DNA from: Palsa-1447 sp964509885
GTDB lineage: Bacteria > Verrucomicrobiota > Verrucomicrobiia > Opitutales > Opitutaceae
DNA length: 64,000 nucleotides
Direction of reading: 5' to 3'
NCBI GenBank assembly: GCA_964509885.1
Contig: CAZDZL010000001.1
Coordinates: forward strand, 62,001-126,000
Notes under the pieces: model-generated
Told to the model about the DNA's origin: nothing
The model's input: the letters and a program-made list of their open reading frames with translations, nothing else
The model's database searches: none
Part shown: positions 1-9,474 of the stretch, piece after piece
Layout: each line of letters begins with the position of its first letter
Numbering within the stretch: position 1 is the first letter of the stretch
Position numbers and translations under genes: made by a program

Positions 1-360
1 GAACCCCAGGATCGTCGCCGATCCCTCCGCCAGTTTCAAAGTAGGGGTTATCTTCAGGTTGAGCGGCGCCTCCTTCGACGAGATCTCCCTCTGCTGGCCG
101 TTGATGTCCACCACCCAGTTGGAGCCGAAGACGTCCCTCACGGGATAGAGATCGCGGTCGAGGTTGATGGCGATGTCGCAGCCCATGAAGAGCGTGTGCG
201 TCTTCGTCTCCTTGACGACCATCTCCTGCATCGTGACGGGCTTGTCGTCGCGAACCCCGGCGAGCGACGGGTCGGCGGCGGCGCAAAGGAGCACGGCCGC
301 AATTGCGAAATGAGGCGCGGCCGATCCCAGGGGGGAGGGAAATCCTGAGGGGGTGTCCAT
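1..360 (-). CDS. Secreted hypothetical protein, N-terminal 120 residues (runs off window)
   Basis: An open frame starts at an ATG at 360 on the minus strand and runs without a stop to base 1, so the 3' end lies outside the window. The first ~35 residues look like a signal peptide: a hydrophobic Ala/Leu stretch (IAAVLLCAAA) ends at about residue 35. The mature part opens with the segment TMQEMVVKETKTHTLFMG, followed by alternating hydrophobic and polar residues suggesting beta strands. The family is not recognised. The MVVKE box resembles short boxes in two other secreted proteins of this window (20860 and 39902). It is divergent to the gene at 582 and shares its upstream region. Confidence 0.55.
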   Translation of the reverse strand, partial: MDTPSGFPSPLGSAAPHFAIAAVLLCAAADPSLAGVRDDKPVTMQEMVVKETKTHTLFMGCDIAINLDRDLYPVRDVFGSNWVVDINGQQREISSKEAPLNLKITPTLKLAEGSATILGF

Positions 361-581
361 GGGCCGTTCTTTCGCATGCGCTGTGCCACGCATCCGGCGG
401 GTATTCTAAGGCAATCGCCTCTAGGGCCTAGCGACTTTCACCCTCGCGAGGTGCCGTCCCGGTGCCCGAGCCGTTGGTTGCACGCACCCAGATCCAGCCG
501 CCCGGCCGACCGCCCGTTGGATGCCGTCAACCAGCGCCCGCGAGCCTTGTGTGGCGCCCCAACATTTGCTCAGGTTCCCCG

Positions 582-2846
582 GTGGCGAATCCCCCTCCCC
601 CCGACCTGGCGCGCCCCAGGCCATTCCTTTCCGGGACCGTCGGGCCGGCGTCTCTCGTCCTTCTCGCCACCGTCCTCGCCTACCTGCCGTCGCTCTCGGG
701 CGACTTTATCTGGAACGACAGCGATTATGTGACCGCGCCTTCGCTGCGTTCGCTCGGGGGCCTCGTGCGCATCTGGACGGAGCTCGGGGCCACCCAACAG
801 TACTATCCCCTCCTGCACAGCGCGTTCTGGTTGCAGCACCTTCTGTTCGGGGACCACACCCTCGGCTACCACGTGGTAACCCTGCTCCTCCACGCCGGCT
901 CCGCGGTGCTGTTTGCCCTCGTCCTTCGCCGCCTGTTCCGGGGAGGCCCGGGAAATCCCGCCCAGCGGGATCCCTACCCCGGCGCCGAATGGCTGGCGGC
1001 GCTCGTCTTCGCCCTGCACCCGGTCCACGTGGAGTCCGTCGCGTGGATATCCGAGCAGAAGAACACGCTTTCGCTCGTCTTCTACCTCGCCGCGGCGCTG
1101 GCCTACCTGGGGTACGACGAGGAGCGGCGGCCGCGGGACTACTTCGCGGCCCTCGGCCTCTTCGTGCTCTCCCTCATGTGCAAGACCGTGACGTCATCCC
1201 TTCCGGCCGCGCTGCTGGTCGCGCTCTGGTGGAAGCGCGGCCGCCTCGGCTGGCGGCGCGACATCGTTCCGCTCCTGCCCTGGTTTGCCATCGGCGCCGC
1301 CATGGGTGTCCTCAGCAGCTGGGTCGAGAAGCACTATGGCGGCGCGCGCGGGCCGGAATTTGACATCGCGTTCGGCGCGCGGGTGCTGGTCGCCGGGCGC
1401 GCCGTGTGGCTCTACGTCGCCAAGCTCGTGTGGCCCTTCGGCCTCAACTTCATCTATCCGCGCTGGACGCCCGACCCGTCGGATTGGGCCTCCTGGCTTT
1501 TCCCGCTCGGCATCCTGGCGGTCGCCTGGGCCCTCTGGGCCGTGCGGCGGCGCTCGCGCGCACCGCTCGCTGCGTTCCTCTTCTTTGTCGGCTCTCTCTT
1601 TCCCGTCCTCGGCTTCGTCAACCTGTACGGCGCCAGGTATTCCTGGGTGTGGGACCACTGGCAGTACCTGCCGGACCTCGGGCCGATCGCGCTTGGGGCC
1701 GCGGGCGCGGTTGCGGGCTTGCAGAGCGCGGCGCCCGGGATGCGCCGGGCGGCACCGTGGATCGCCGCCGGCCTCTGCCTGTTTCTCGGCGCGCTCACCT
1801 GGGCCCACTGCGGCATGTTCCACGACGACCGCTCGCTGTACCTTCAGAACCTGGAGCTGAACCCGGGCTCCTGGCTCGCCCACAACAATGTCGGCGTCGA
1901 GCTGGAGGCGGATCCCAAGCGGACGGGCGAGGCGATCGCCCAGTTCGAGGAGGCCATCCGCCTCAATCCCGCGTTCTTCGAAGCGCACAACAACCTGGGC
2001 GTCGAGCTGGGGAAGGTTCCCGGGCGGATCCAGGACGCCGTCTCCCAGTTCGAGGAGGCCATCCGCCTGAAGCCCGACTACGCCGAGGCCCACTACAATC
2101 TCGCGAACGCCCTCGGGTCGCTGGGCAAGGTCCCGGAGGCGCTCGCCGAGCTCGCGGAGGCCCTGCGCCTGAAGCCCCACTACGTCGAGGCAAACTACGA
2201 CCTCGGAAACGCGCTCGACGCCCTCGGCCGTACACCGGAGGCGATCGCCCACTTCGAGGACGCGATCCGCACCCGGCCCGACTATGCGGAGGCGCACAAC
2301 AACCTGGGGCTCGCCCTCATGAAGCTGCCCGGGCGCCAGGGCGACGCCGTGGCCCAGTTCCAGGAGGCAATCCGGCTGCGGCCGGACATCGCGGAGGTCC
2401 GCACCAACCTGGGCAACGCGTTCTCGGAGATGCCCGGCCGCCAGGGCGACGCCGTGGCCCAGTACGACGAGGCCATCCGCCTGGCGCCCGACAGCGCCGA
2501 GGCCCATTTCTACCTGGCGAACGCCCTCGTCCAGGAGGGGAAGATCCCCGAGGCCATCCAGCACTACGGCGAGGCCCTGCGGGTGGAGCCCGGCATGGCC
2601 GAGGCGAGCAACAACCTCGGGATGCTGCTCTGTCGGACGGGGCACACCGCCGAGGGCCTTGAGCGAATCGACGCGTCAATCCGGATGCAGCCGGACTTCG
2701 CCCAGGCCCATTTTGCGAGGGGCGCGGCCCTCATGCAGATGGGACAAAAGCAGGAGGCGGCCGCGGAGTTCGCCAAGGTCCTCCAGCTGCGGCCCGGGGA
2801 CCCGGCGGCCGAGCGGATGCTCCAGGCGATCCGCGGCTCGCCGTAG
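582..2846 (+). CDS. Polytopic GT-C-like protein with C-terminal TPR array (TMTC-like)
   Basis: About 754 residues. The first ~420 are strongly hydrophobic with many membrane segments, and the last ~330 are nine TPR repeats. The first extracytoplasmic loop holds the acidic motif WNDSDYV, and a later segment reads HPVHVESVAW. Both resemble the TMTC/protein O-mannosyltransferase branch of GT-C glycosyltransferases, which use lipid-linked sugars on the outer face of the membrane; the activity here is inferred. Start: GTG at 582 leaves a short tail before the first membrane segment. An in-frame GTG at 462 would add 40 residues of unconvincing composition and cannot be excluded. It is the most divergent of the four such proteins here and ends 5 bp from the convergent gene at 2852. 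Confidence 0.8.
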   Translation: MANPPPPDLARPRPFLSGTVGPASLVLLATVLAYLPSLSGDFIWNDSDYVTAPSLRSLGGLVRIWTELGATQQYYPLLHSAFWLQHLLFGDHTLGYHVVTLLLHAGSAVLFALVLRRLFRGGPGNPAQRDPYPGAEWLAALVFALHPVHVESVAWISEQKNTLSLVFYLAAALAYLGYDEERRPRDYFAALGLFVLSLMCKTVTSSLPAALLVALWWKRGRLGWRRDIVPLLPWFAIGAAMGVLSSWVEKHYGGARGPEFDIAFGARVLVAGRAVWLYVAKLVWPFGLNFIYPRWTPDPSDWASWLFPLGILAVAWALWAVRRRSRAPLAAFLFFVGSLFPVLGFVNLYGARYSWVWDHWQYLPDLGPIALGAAGAVAGLQSAAPGMRRAAPWIAAGLCLFLGALTWAHCGMFHDDRSLYLQNLELNPGSWLAHNNVGVELEADPKRTGEAIAQFEEAIRLNPAFFEAHNNLGVELGKVPGRIQDAVSQFEEAIRLKPDYAEAHYNLANALGSLGKVPEALAELAEALRLKPHYVEANYDLGNALDALGRTPEAIAHFEDAIRTRPDYAEAHNNLGLALMKLPGRQGDAVAQFQEAIRLRPDIAEVRTNLGNAFSEMPGRQGDAVAQYDEAIRLAPDSAEAHFYLANALVQEGKIPEAIQHYGEALRVEPGMAEASNNLGMLLCRTGHTAEGLERIDASIRMQPDFAQAHFARGAALMQMGQKQEAAAEFAKVLQLRPGDPAAERMLQAIRGSP

Positions 2847-2851
2847 GCCGC

Positions 2852-4873
2852 CTACGGACTGTCCCCGCCGATCCGGGAGAGGATCTGCCGGGCCGTGTCG
2901 TTGCCCGGCTGAAGTTTCAGGGCGGCCCTGAGGTGCGTCGCCGCGTCGCCGGTCCTTCCCGGCATCTCGAGAAGGACGAGGGCAAGGTTCACGTGTATCG
3001 CGGCGATGTCGGGCCTGAGCCTCAGGGCCTCCTCGTACTGCGCCGCGGCCTCGCCCTGCCGGCCGGGCACCCTTGCGAGGGCGTTCCCCAGGCTGGCGTG
3101 CGCCATCACAAAGTCCGGCTTGATCCTGAGCGCCTCGTTGAACTCGGAAATCGCCTCGTCCAGCTTGCCGGGCTCCCGCGCCAGCGCGATGCCCAGATTG
3201 TTGTGTGCCGTCGCGTACTCCGGGTCCAGCCGCAGCGCCTCGCGGTACTGCGCGACCGCGTCATCCAGCCGGCCGGGCAGCTTCGCCAGCGCATTGCCGA
3301 GGTTGCCGTGGGCCGCCGGGAAATCCGGCCTGAGGCCGAGCGCGGCCTCAAACCGGGTGACCGCGTCGGCGGTCCGTCCCTCGGCGTCGAGCGCGTTCCC
3401 GAGGTTGTTGTCGGCCTCGGCATACGCCGGATTGAGCCTCAGGGCCTCCTCGAACTGGGCGATTGCCTCGCCCCGCCGGCCGGGGATCAAGGCCAGGGTC
3501 TCGCCGAGGTTGTTGTGCGCCGCCGCGGATCCCGGCGCAAGGCGCAGGGCCTCGAGCCGCTCGGCCAAGGCCTCCTCGATTCGGCCCTGGCCCTCAAGCA
3601 CGTCCCCGAGGTTGCCGTGCGCCCGGTCGTTGCCGGGATTCTTCGCCACGACGTCCCTCCACATCCCCTCCTCGCTCAGGTAGACCTCGTTTCGCCGGAG
3701 AGTCGCCCAGCACAGCGCGGACGCGAGAATGAGGCAGATTGGAAGCGCAGCCTTCGCAAACCCGCGGTGGACCCCAAGGACGAAAAGAACCACCACGGGG
3801 ATGAGCGCCAGGTACATCCTGTGCTCGGCCATCGCCTCGGTGGCGACGGCAATGACACTGGAGCTGGGGGCCAGCACGAGGAAGAAGGCGGCCCCGAGGA
3901 AACCCAGGGCCGGCCTCTTGAGCACGGCCCAGGCGGTCGCAGCCAGGAGGCCCGCGACGAGAAGCGCGGAGAGCGCGACGCTCGCGGCGCCGGGCGCGAT
4001 CCTCGCCCCGTAGTCGAACACAAGCGGATGCGGCCAGAGGCTGAGCCCCAGGTAGTGGACAATGGCCGGAAACTGTATTCGCGCATAACTCGCCGAGGAC
4101 ACGCCGCTGCCAAAGCCGGCGGTTCCCGCCCGGCCGTGGCCCGACAGGACGAGCGCGAGCAGGAAAACCCACGTCGCAAAGAGCCCGCAGTAGACCCACC
4201 TGCGGCGGCGCCACGCCCCCGCGAAGCTCCCGGCGAGAAACGTGCGGTCGTAGAGAAGGACGACGAGCGGCGCGGTCGCCATCACCTCCTTCGTTCCCAT
4301 GCCAGCCAGGCAGGCACAGAGGGAAAGGGCATACCAGCGGCGGCCCCCGGGGCCCTCGGATGCGGCGCCGCGGATCACGCCGTAGAGGGTCAGCAGGTAG
4401 AACAGGCCCATCAGCGACTCCGCGCGCTGGACGACATAGGTGACCGATTCCGTGAGCAGCGGATGCAGCGTCCAGAGGAGCGCAGCGCAAAAGGCGACCT
4501 GCGGCGCGGACGCGGCGGCGCGACGCCCGAGCGTCCTGCGGACGATCCCAAAGAGCGTGAGACCGGCGAGGACATGGATCAGGAGGTTTGTGGCGTGGTA
4601 GCTCCAGACCGCGGTTCCGCTGACGGCATAGTCGAGGGCAAGGGAGAGATTGAGAACGGGACGCCCGCTCACGGTCGCGCCAGCAGGCGGCCAAACGGCC
4701 GCCGCCAGGTGCCGGAGCGTCGGGTTGCCCGAAATCGAGGACGCATCGTCGAAAATCAGCGGCGCCCGGAATGTCCGGCCATAGGCCAGGCCCGCCGCTG
4801 CCGCAATGGCGCCGGCAAGGGCGAACGTGCGGCCCCGTGTCGGGGATGTTTCGGGGGAGCGCTGTTCCGGCAT
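2852..4873 (-). CDS. GT-C-like membrane protein with TPR array, paralog A
   Basis: About 673 residues: multiple membrane segments in residues 1-400, then seven TPRs and a capping helix. The first loop has the acidic pair IFDDASSI, the expected site of the catalytic carboxylates in GT-C transferases. Other segments shared with the proteins at 6070 and 9475 are TVSGRPVLN, HPLLTESVTY, QRAESLMGL, GMGTKEVM and TEAMAEHRMYL. Several TPRs are 35 residues long because of an extra residue around a PGR turn. ATG at 4873 was chosen; an in-frame TTG at 4924 would add 17 residues. It follows the secreted protein at 4966 by 93 bp, probably in one operon. Transfer of a sugar to an exported substrate is inferred from fold only. 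Confidence 0.8.
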   Translation of the reverse strand: MPEQRSPETSPTRGRTFALAGAIAAAAGLAYGRTFRAPLIFDDASSISGNPTLRHLAAAVWPPAGATVSGRPVLNLSLALDYAVSGTAVWSYHATNLLIHVLAGLTLFGIVRRTLGRRAAASAPQVAFCAALLWTLHPLLTESVTYVVQRAESLMGLFYLLTLYGVIRGAASEGPGGRRWYALSLCACLAGMGTKEVMATAPLVVLLYDRTFLAGSFAGAWRRRRWVYCGLFATWVFLLALVLSGHGRAGTAGFGSGVSSASYARIQFPAIVHYLGLSLWPHPLVFDYGARIAPGAASVALSALLVAGLLAATAWAVLKRPALGFLGAAFFLVLAPSSSVIAVATEAMAEHRMYLALIPVVVLFVLGVHRGFAKAALPICLILASALCWATLRRNEVYLSEEGMWRDVVAKNPGNDRAHGNLGDVLEGQGRIEEALAERLEALRLAPGSAAAHNNLGETLALIPGRRGEAIAQFEEALRLNPAYAEADNNLGNALDAEGRTADAVTRFEAALGLRPDFPAAHGNLGNALAKLPGRLDDAVAQYREALRLDPEYATAHNNLGIALAREPGKLDEAISEFNEALRIKPDFVMAHASLGNALARVPGRQGEAAAQYEEALRLRPDIAAIHVNLALVLLEMPGRTGDAATHLRAALKLQPGNDTARQILSRIGGDSP

Positions 4874-4965
4874 GTTTCGGGAAGCCCGGCGAATCCGGGC
4901 AGCCGCAGGGTGACAACAAGCCAAGCGACCTTGCTACATGAAAGTGGCGGCCCGGCAGCCGGGCT

Positions 4966-5838
4966 TCATTTCTCGGGGACGGTGCCGAGAGACTTGACCT
5001 CGCCTATGTCTACGCGCCCCTCCGGGACGGGTGCACGCATCAGCCCCTGGGTGTCCTGCCCGAAATATTGCGAGGCGTACTGGGTCATCCCCGGCAGCTC
5101 CTTGCTGAAGTCATGGAGGCGCTCGGAAAGGCTGTAGCGCGTCTCCCAGAGAAGCCGTATCTTCCTCTCCTTCCAGGCAAACCTGAAGTCAAAGGCACGC
5201 AGTATTACATAGTACCGGTTCACCTCGAGCGCGCTCACCACCCCCGAGTGCAGTTCGCGCAGGATGTTCGACATCATGTTCGCGTGGTCGCCGAAGCCCT
5301 GCGCGAAGACGTGCTCGGAATTGAAGCCCAGCAGCTCGGCATTCCTCAGGTCGATCATGTCCTTCAGTCCGCCGTCCTGGGTGAGGTCACTGCCCATGGT
5401 CTTTCCCCAGAAGACCATGATCAGGAGGTTGGTCGCGTTGGGGTCGGATGTCGGCACAAAGTTCTGCGCGGCGAGCGACGACGCCACCGTCTTCGACACG
5501 CCTTCAAAGGTGATCACGTCGAGCGTGTCGTCGCGATTGGCGCCGCCAGAGTCGCCCGCGCGGACCGTGTCTACGCCGATGCGGCTCGGGTCCACCTTTC
5601 CCCCGTTCCCAAAAGCGAACGTCTCGGGCGCGTAGGATCCGTCGGGACGCCGCGCGCGGGCGTAGCCATTGAACACCTTCGACGACACGGCGACCATCTG
5701 CTCGCTGCCCGAGATCATGCTGAACGGTCCCGCGGCTGCGGGCGCCGCCGCCGCCCCGGCCCAGGCCAGCAGCACGAGCGCCCGCACGCGGGAGGAGGAT
5801 TCCCGAAGAGCTCGGCGCATTCTCGTAGGGTGAGGCAT
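4966..5838 (-). CDS. Secreted protein of unknown function, paralog of 11813-12772
   Basis: About 290 residues. The start is ATG 5838, because an AGGGAGG ribosome site lies 5-6 bases upstream. A longer frame to 5970 lacks such support. The first ~40 residues are a signal peptide (basic start, then an Ala/Leu-rich core). The mature protein contains no cysteine. Segments shared with the protein at 11813 are DGSYAPETFAFGNGG, LIMVFWG, NRYYVILRAFDF, KIRLLWETRYSL and, near the end, RVDIGEVKSLG. No known domain is recognised. It precedes a GT-C/TPR gene at 93 bp, the same order as its paralog, so the two are likely to work together, either as substrate or as accessory factor. Confidence 0.75.
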   Translation of the reverse strand: MPHPTRMRRALRESSSRVRALVLLAWAGAAAAPAAAGPFSMISGSEQMVAVSSKVFNGYARARRPDGSYAPETFAFGNGGKVDPSRIGVDTVRAGDSGGANRDDTLDVITFEGVSKTVASSLAAQNFVPTSDPNATNLLIMVFWGKTMGSDLTQDGGLKDMIDLRNAELLGFNSEHVFAQGFGDHANMMSNILRELHSGVVSALEVNRYYVILRAFDFRFAWKERKIRLLWETRYSLSERLHDFSKELPGMTQYASQYFGQDTQGLMRAPVPEGRVDIGEVKSLGTVPEK

Positions 5839-6069
5839 GCAGGCCTCCCTGTTGCTCGCATTGTGCCAAGTGCGATGCATTCTGCCTAAGACGCTGGATT
5901 CAATGGGATTGCGACAAGAGACGAACCCGGCGATGTCGTTCCCCGCCCGTCGGTTGGGTGAATGCGCCAAATCGGACGGCCCTCGCTCTGGGACCCCTGG
6001 TTCCGGTTACCCAAGACATGGCGGCCCTCCTTTTTTCTCCGCGGGCGGATCGCCGGGGGAAGCATTCGC

Positions 6070-8199
6070 CTATTCCCGTCCCAGGCGGATCTGGGCGAGG
6101 ATCCGGGCGGCCTGCGCGTTGCCGGGATCCCTGCGGATCACCTCCCTCAGCTGCGCCACGGCCTCGCCCGAGCGCCCCGGCGTCTTCAGCAGGGCGACGG
6201 CGAGGCTCAGGCGGGCCGCCGTGTCCTCCGGGTTCAGGCGCAGCGCCTCCTCAAAATGGATGACGGCCTCGGGCATCCGTCCCGCGGCGACCAGCGCGCT
6301 GCCCAGGTTGAAATGCGCATCGCCGAAGCCGGGTTTCTGGAGCAGCGCCGCCTCGAATTGCGGGATGGCCTCCCCGGTGCGGCCCGCGGCGACGAGCGCG
6401 TTGCCGAGGTTGTAGTGCGCGTCGGCGTAGTCGGGTCTCAGGAGCAGCGCCGCCTCGTACTGGGCTATGGCCTCCTGCGTCCGCCCCAGCGATCCCAGGG
6501 CGTTCCCAAGGTTGAAGTGCGCCTCGAGGTAGTCGGGCTCGAGCCGGAGCGCCTCCCTGTACTGGGCGATCGCCTCCGGCACACGGCCCGTCGCGCTCAG
6601 CGCGTTCCCGAGGTTGTAGTGCGCCTTGTAGTGGTCGGGCTCGAGGCGGAGGGCGTCCTCGAACTCGCCGATCGCCTCCGCGGTGCGGCCCGCTCCCATA
6701 AGCGCTAGACCCAGGTTGTTGTGGGCCTCGACGAAGCTCGGCTCCAGGCGAAGCGCCGTCTCATAGTGGGAAATCGCCTCGTCCCTGCGGCCGGGGATCT
6801 TGCTGAGCGCGAGGCCCAGGTCGAAATGGGCGTCGGCGTAGCCCGGCTCAAGGCGCAGCGCCTCCTCGAACCGGGCGATGGCCTCGTCCAGCCGCCCGGG
6901 CTCCTTCGCCAACATGTTGCCCAGGTTGTTCTGCGCCCGCTCGTTTGAGGGGAGGCTGGCCACCGTGTCGCTCCACACGCCCATCTCGGTTTGATAGACC
7001 TCGTTTCGTCTCCACGTCGCCCAGAACAGGCACGCGGCGAGGGCCGCGCACACGGGAAGGGCGAGGCTGCCGAGCCCTCGGAACAGGGCCATCACCCCGA
7101 GCACGACGACCGGGATCAGCGGCAGGTACATGCGGTGCTCGGCCATCGCCTCGGTGACGACCGGCACAACGCTCGAGCTGGGCGCAAGGATGGCGAAGAA
7201 GCAGGCCCCCAGGAATCCCAGGGCCGGCTTCCTGAGGATCGCCCAGACGGTGGCGGCCGCGAGGCCGAGAACGGCGAGGGCGTGGGGCAAGAGCTGAAGC
7301 GACGGTTCCGCCATCGAGCTTCCGTAGTCAAAGACGAGCGGGTGCGGCCAGACGCTCAGGCGGAGGTAAAGGGTGACCGCCCGCAGCTGCGTGAGCGCAT
7401 AGCTCCACCAGGGGACGTCCGTGCCGAACCCGGCGGTCCCTCCCCTGCCGTTCGTCGAGAGGACGAGGAAGGGCAGCACGAGCCACGTGGCCGCCAGCGC
7501 GGCGTACACGCGCCCGCGGCGCCGCCAGGCCTCCGCGAAGCTTCCCGCGAGAAAGCTGCGGTCATAGAGGAGGACAATGAGGGGGGCGGACACCATCACC
7601 TCCTTCGTGCCCATGCCGAGGAGGCAGGCGGCGACGCTGAGGGCGAACCACAGGGGCCGTGCGCGGCCCTGTGCGGCCGCGCCCCGGATGAAGGCATAGA
7701 GGGTCAGAAGGTACAGGAGCCCCATGAGCGACTCGGCCCGCTGGATGATATACGTCACCGATTCGGTCAGGAGGGGGTGCAGGGACCACAGTAGGGCGAC
7801 GCAAAACGCCATCGCCGTTGCGCCCGGGCCCAGCCTCGGCGCGAGCGTCCTCCTCACTATCCCGAAGAGCACCAGGCCCGCGAGGACGTGGATCGCGAGG
7901 TTGGCGGCGTGGTAGCCGCGCACGTCCAGCCCGCCCGCGGCATAGTTGAGCGCCAGGGAGATGTTGAGGACCGGTCGCCCGCTGACCGTCGAGCGCCCCC
8001 CGGGCCAGAACGCGGAGCCCAGGCGCCGGAGCGTCGGGTTGTGGACGATCGAGGGCACGTCGTCGTAAAACAGGGGGACGGAAAACGTGCGGAGGTAGGC
8101 GGCGACCGTCGCGGCCGCGAGCACGGCCGCGCAGGCGCACGCCGTCCAGAACGCGCGCCGCGCGCCCGGTAAATCCGCATCCTTGGGTAAAGTGGCCAC
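6070..8199 (-). CDS. GT-C-like membrane protein with TPR array, paralog B
   Basis: 709 residues: a polytopic membrane region (1 to ~410) and eight TPRs plus a cap. The first loop carries FYDDVPSI, matching the acidic loop-1 motif of GT-C enzymes. It shares VSGRPVLN, HPLLTESVTYIIQRAES, GMGTKEVM and TEAMAEHRMYL with paralogs A and C. The start is GTG at 8199, preceded directly by a GGGGGAGG tract that is unusually close for a ribosome site. Unlike A and C it has no secreted-protein gene directly upstream. Its upstream region is shared with the divergent VKOR gene at 8364, and the next gene downstream (4966) is 231 bp away. Confidence 0.8.
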   Translation of the reverse strand: MATLPKDADLPGARRAFWTACACAAVLAAATVAAYLRTFSVPLFYDDVPSIVHNPTLRRLGSAFWPGGRSTVSGRPVLNISLALNYAAGGLDVRGYHAANLAIHVLAGLVLFGIVRRTLAPRLGPGATAMAFCVALLWSLHPLLTESVTYIIQRAESLMGLLYLLTLYAFIRGAAAQGRARPLWFALSVAACLLGMGTKEVMVSAPLIVLLYDRSFLAGSFAEAWRRRGRVYAALAATWLVLPFLVLSTNGRGGTAGFGTDVPWWSYALTQLRAVTLYLRLSVWPHPLVFDYGSSMAEPSLQLLPHALAVLGLAAATVWAILRKPALGFLGACFFAILAPSSSVVPVVTEAMAEHRMYLPLIPVVVLGVMALFRGLGSLALPVCAALAACLFWATWRRNEVYQTEMGVWSDTVASLPSNERAQNNLGNMLAKEPGRLDEAIARFEEALRLEPGYADAHFDLGLALSKIPGRRDEAISHYETALRLEPSFVEAHNNLGLALMGAGRTAEAIGEFEDALRLEPDHYKAHYNLGNALSATGRVPEAIAQYREALRLEPDYLEAHFNLGNALGSLGRTQEAIAQYEAALLLRPDYADAHYNLGNALVAAGRTGEAIPQFEAALLQKPGFGDAHFNLGSALVAAGRMPEAVIHFEEALRLNPEDTAARLSLAVALLKTPGRSGEAVAQLREVIRRDPGNAQAARILAQIRLGRE

Positions 8200-8363
8200 C
8201 CTCCCCCGAAATTTGGGCGTTTTCGGGGCGACTCAAGATAATCCGCATGCGCCGGGGCCAGGGATTGTATTCGGCGCGGCATGACAACCTGCGGGGAGGC
8301 GCCCGGCTCCTCGTTTCCCCGGGCGGGCCAGCCGATTCTCGGAACTTGCGCAAGGGCACGCCA

Positions 8364-9458
8364 ATGGAAATAACAGCAGCGCCCCCCGGGATCCGCCCTG
8401 CCGGGCGCGGCCCCGTGGCCACCCTCCCCTCACGCCCCTCCCTCCTTACGACGTCCCTGGCCGGCGTCGGCCTCCTCTGCTGCGTCTACCTGGCCGCGCT
8501 CAAGCTGATCAACCTGCCCTGCCCGCTTGGCGGCTGCGGGGCGATAGTCAACAGCCGCTACGGGTCGCTGCTCGGCGTGCCGCTGCCCCTCTTCGCGATT
8601 CCCCTTTGGATCGTCTTGGCTCTTCCCGCCGCGCGCGCCTGGCAGGGCGGCGTGCAGATCGCCTCGGTGCTGCTCCTCGCCGTGGGCGGCCTCGTCCTCA
8701 TGGGCATCCAGTTCCTCGTCCTGAGGGGATTTTGCCCCTTCTGCACGCTCCATGCGCTCGCGGCCCTTGCGGCCGCCGTTTCTCTTCCGCTTAAGGGGCG
8801 GGCGCATGCGTGGCTGCCCGCCCTCGTACTCGCGCTCACCCTTCCAGTCGTCCTCGCGGTCAAGGTGACGGGCGAGGCCGCGCTGCGGAACCCGCAGGCA
8901 CCGGGGTATTCCGCGCCGGACGCGGCGGGTCCCGCCCAGGCGGCGCCCGCGAAGGTCGCCTATCCCACCAACATCGACCCGGCCGCCTTTCACTGGTTCG
9001 GGGAGGTGGATCCCAAGGAATCCCCCATCCTGGTCGTCAGCTTCCAGTGCGAGCACTGCCTGAGCCTGCTCGAGAACACGCTGAAGAGCCCGAGGTTCGG
9101 GACGTCGAAGGGGCCCAAGATCTTCGTCTACGCCCAGCCCCAGGAGTCGCAGGACTCCGTCGACGTCCTGGCGGCGATGCTCTCGGTGCCGGGCACGCCC
9201 CAGGAGCAATTTGCGGCCGTGTTCAGCCATGTCGACGCACTCCGGGAGCCCCTCCTGACCCATGACTCAAGGGAGCTGCGCAAGCGCCTGGACGTCCTCT
9301 TCCCGCTGTACACGCAGAAGCTGGTGGCCGCCCGCCAGCAGTTCAATCTTCAGGTCGTCGCGCTGAAATTCGTCCCCGGCAAGGGCTCGCCCTATCTCCT
9401 CATGCCCGACGGCTCCAGCTCGTACGGCGTGGTGCCGACGGACCTGCTCCTGCGGTAG
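8364..9458 (+). CDS. Vitamin K epoxide reductase / DsbA-like thioredoxin fusion
   Basis: 364 residues starting at ATG 8364 with AAGGG eight bases upstream. Residues ~30-165 form a four-to-five-helix membrane domain with the VKOR cysteine sets: C53 and C58 in CPLGGCGAIVNS, followed by YGSLLGVPLPLF, and the redox pair CPFC at 124-127. Residues ~200-364 are a thioredoxin-fold domain with the active-site motif CEHC at 229-232 in a VVSFQCEHC context. In the family the membrane part reoxidises the thioredoxin part using quinone, making disulfide bonds in exported proteins. It stands among secreted proteins and GT-C genes, but its nearest secreted neighbours have no cysteine or one, so they are poor substrate candidates. 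Confidence 0.88.
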   Translation: MEITAAPPGIRPAGRGPVATLPSRPSLLTTSLAGVGLLCCVYLAALKLINLPCPLGGCGAIVNSRYGSLLGVPLPLFAIPLWIVLALPAARAWQGGVQIASVLLLAVGGLVLMGIQFLVLRGFCPFCTLHALAALAAAVSLPLKGRAHAWLPALVLALTLPVVLAVKVTGEAALRNPQAPGYSAPDAAGPAQAAPAKVAYPTNIDPAAFHWFGEVDPKESPILVVSFQCEHCLSLLENTLKSPRFGTSKGPKIFVYAQPQESQDSVDVLAAMLSVPGTPQEQFAAVFSHVDALREPLLTHDSRELRKRLDVLFPLYTQKLVAARQQFNLQVVALKFVPGKGSPYLLMPDGSSSYGVVPTDLLLR

Positions 9459-9474
9459 CCGAAGTCCGGAGCGA

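Noticed and set aside
2933..5137. Plus-strand open frame across the TPR gene at 2852
   Set aside because: It is the antisense shadow of repeats. The same kind of shadow occurs at 9592-11844 and 5962-6708.
8364..9458. VKOR-DsbA fusion as disulfide supplier for the neighbouring secreted paralogs
   Set aside because: The mature protein at 4966 has no cysteine and the one at 11813 has one, so a dedicated link is unlikely.
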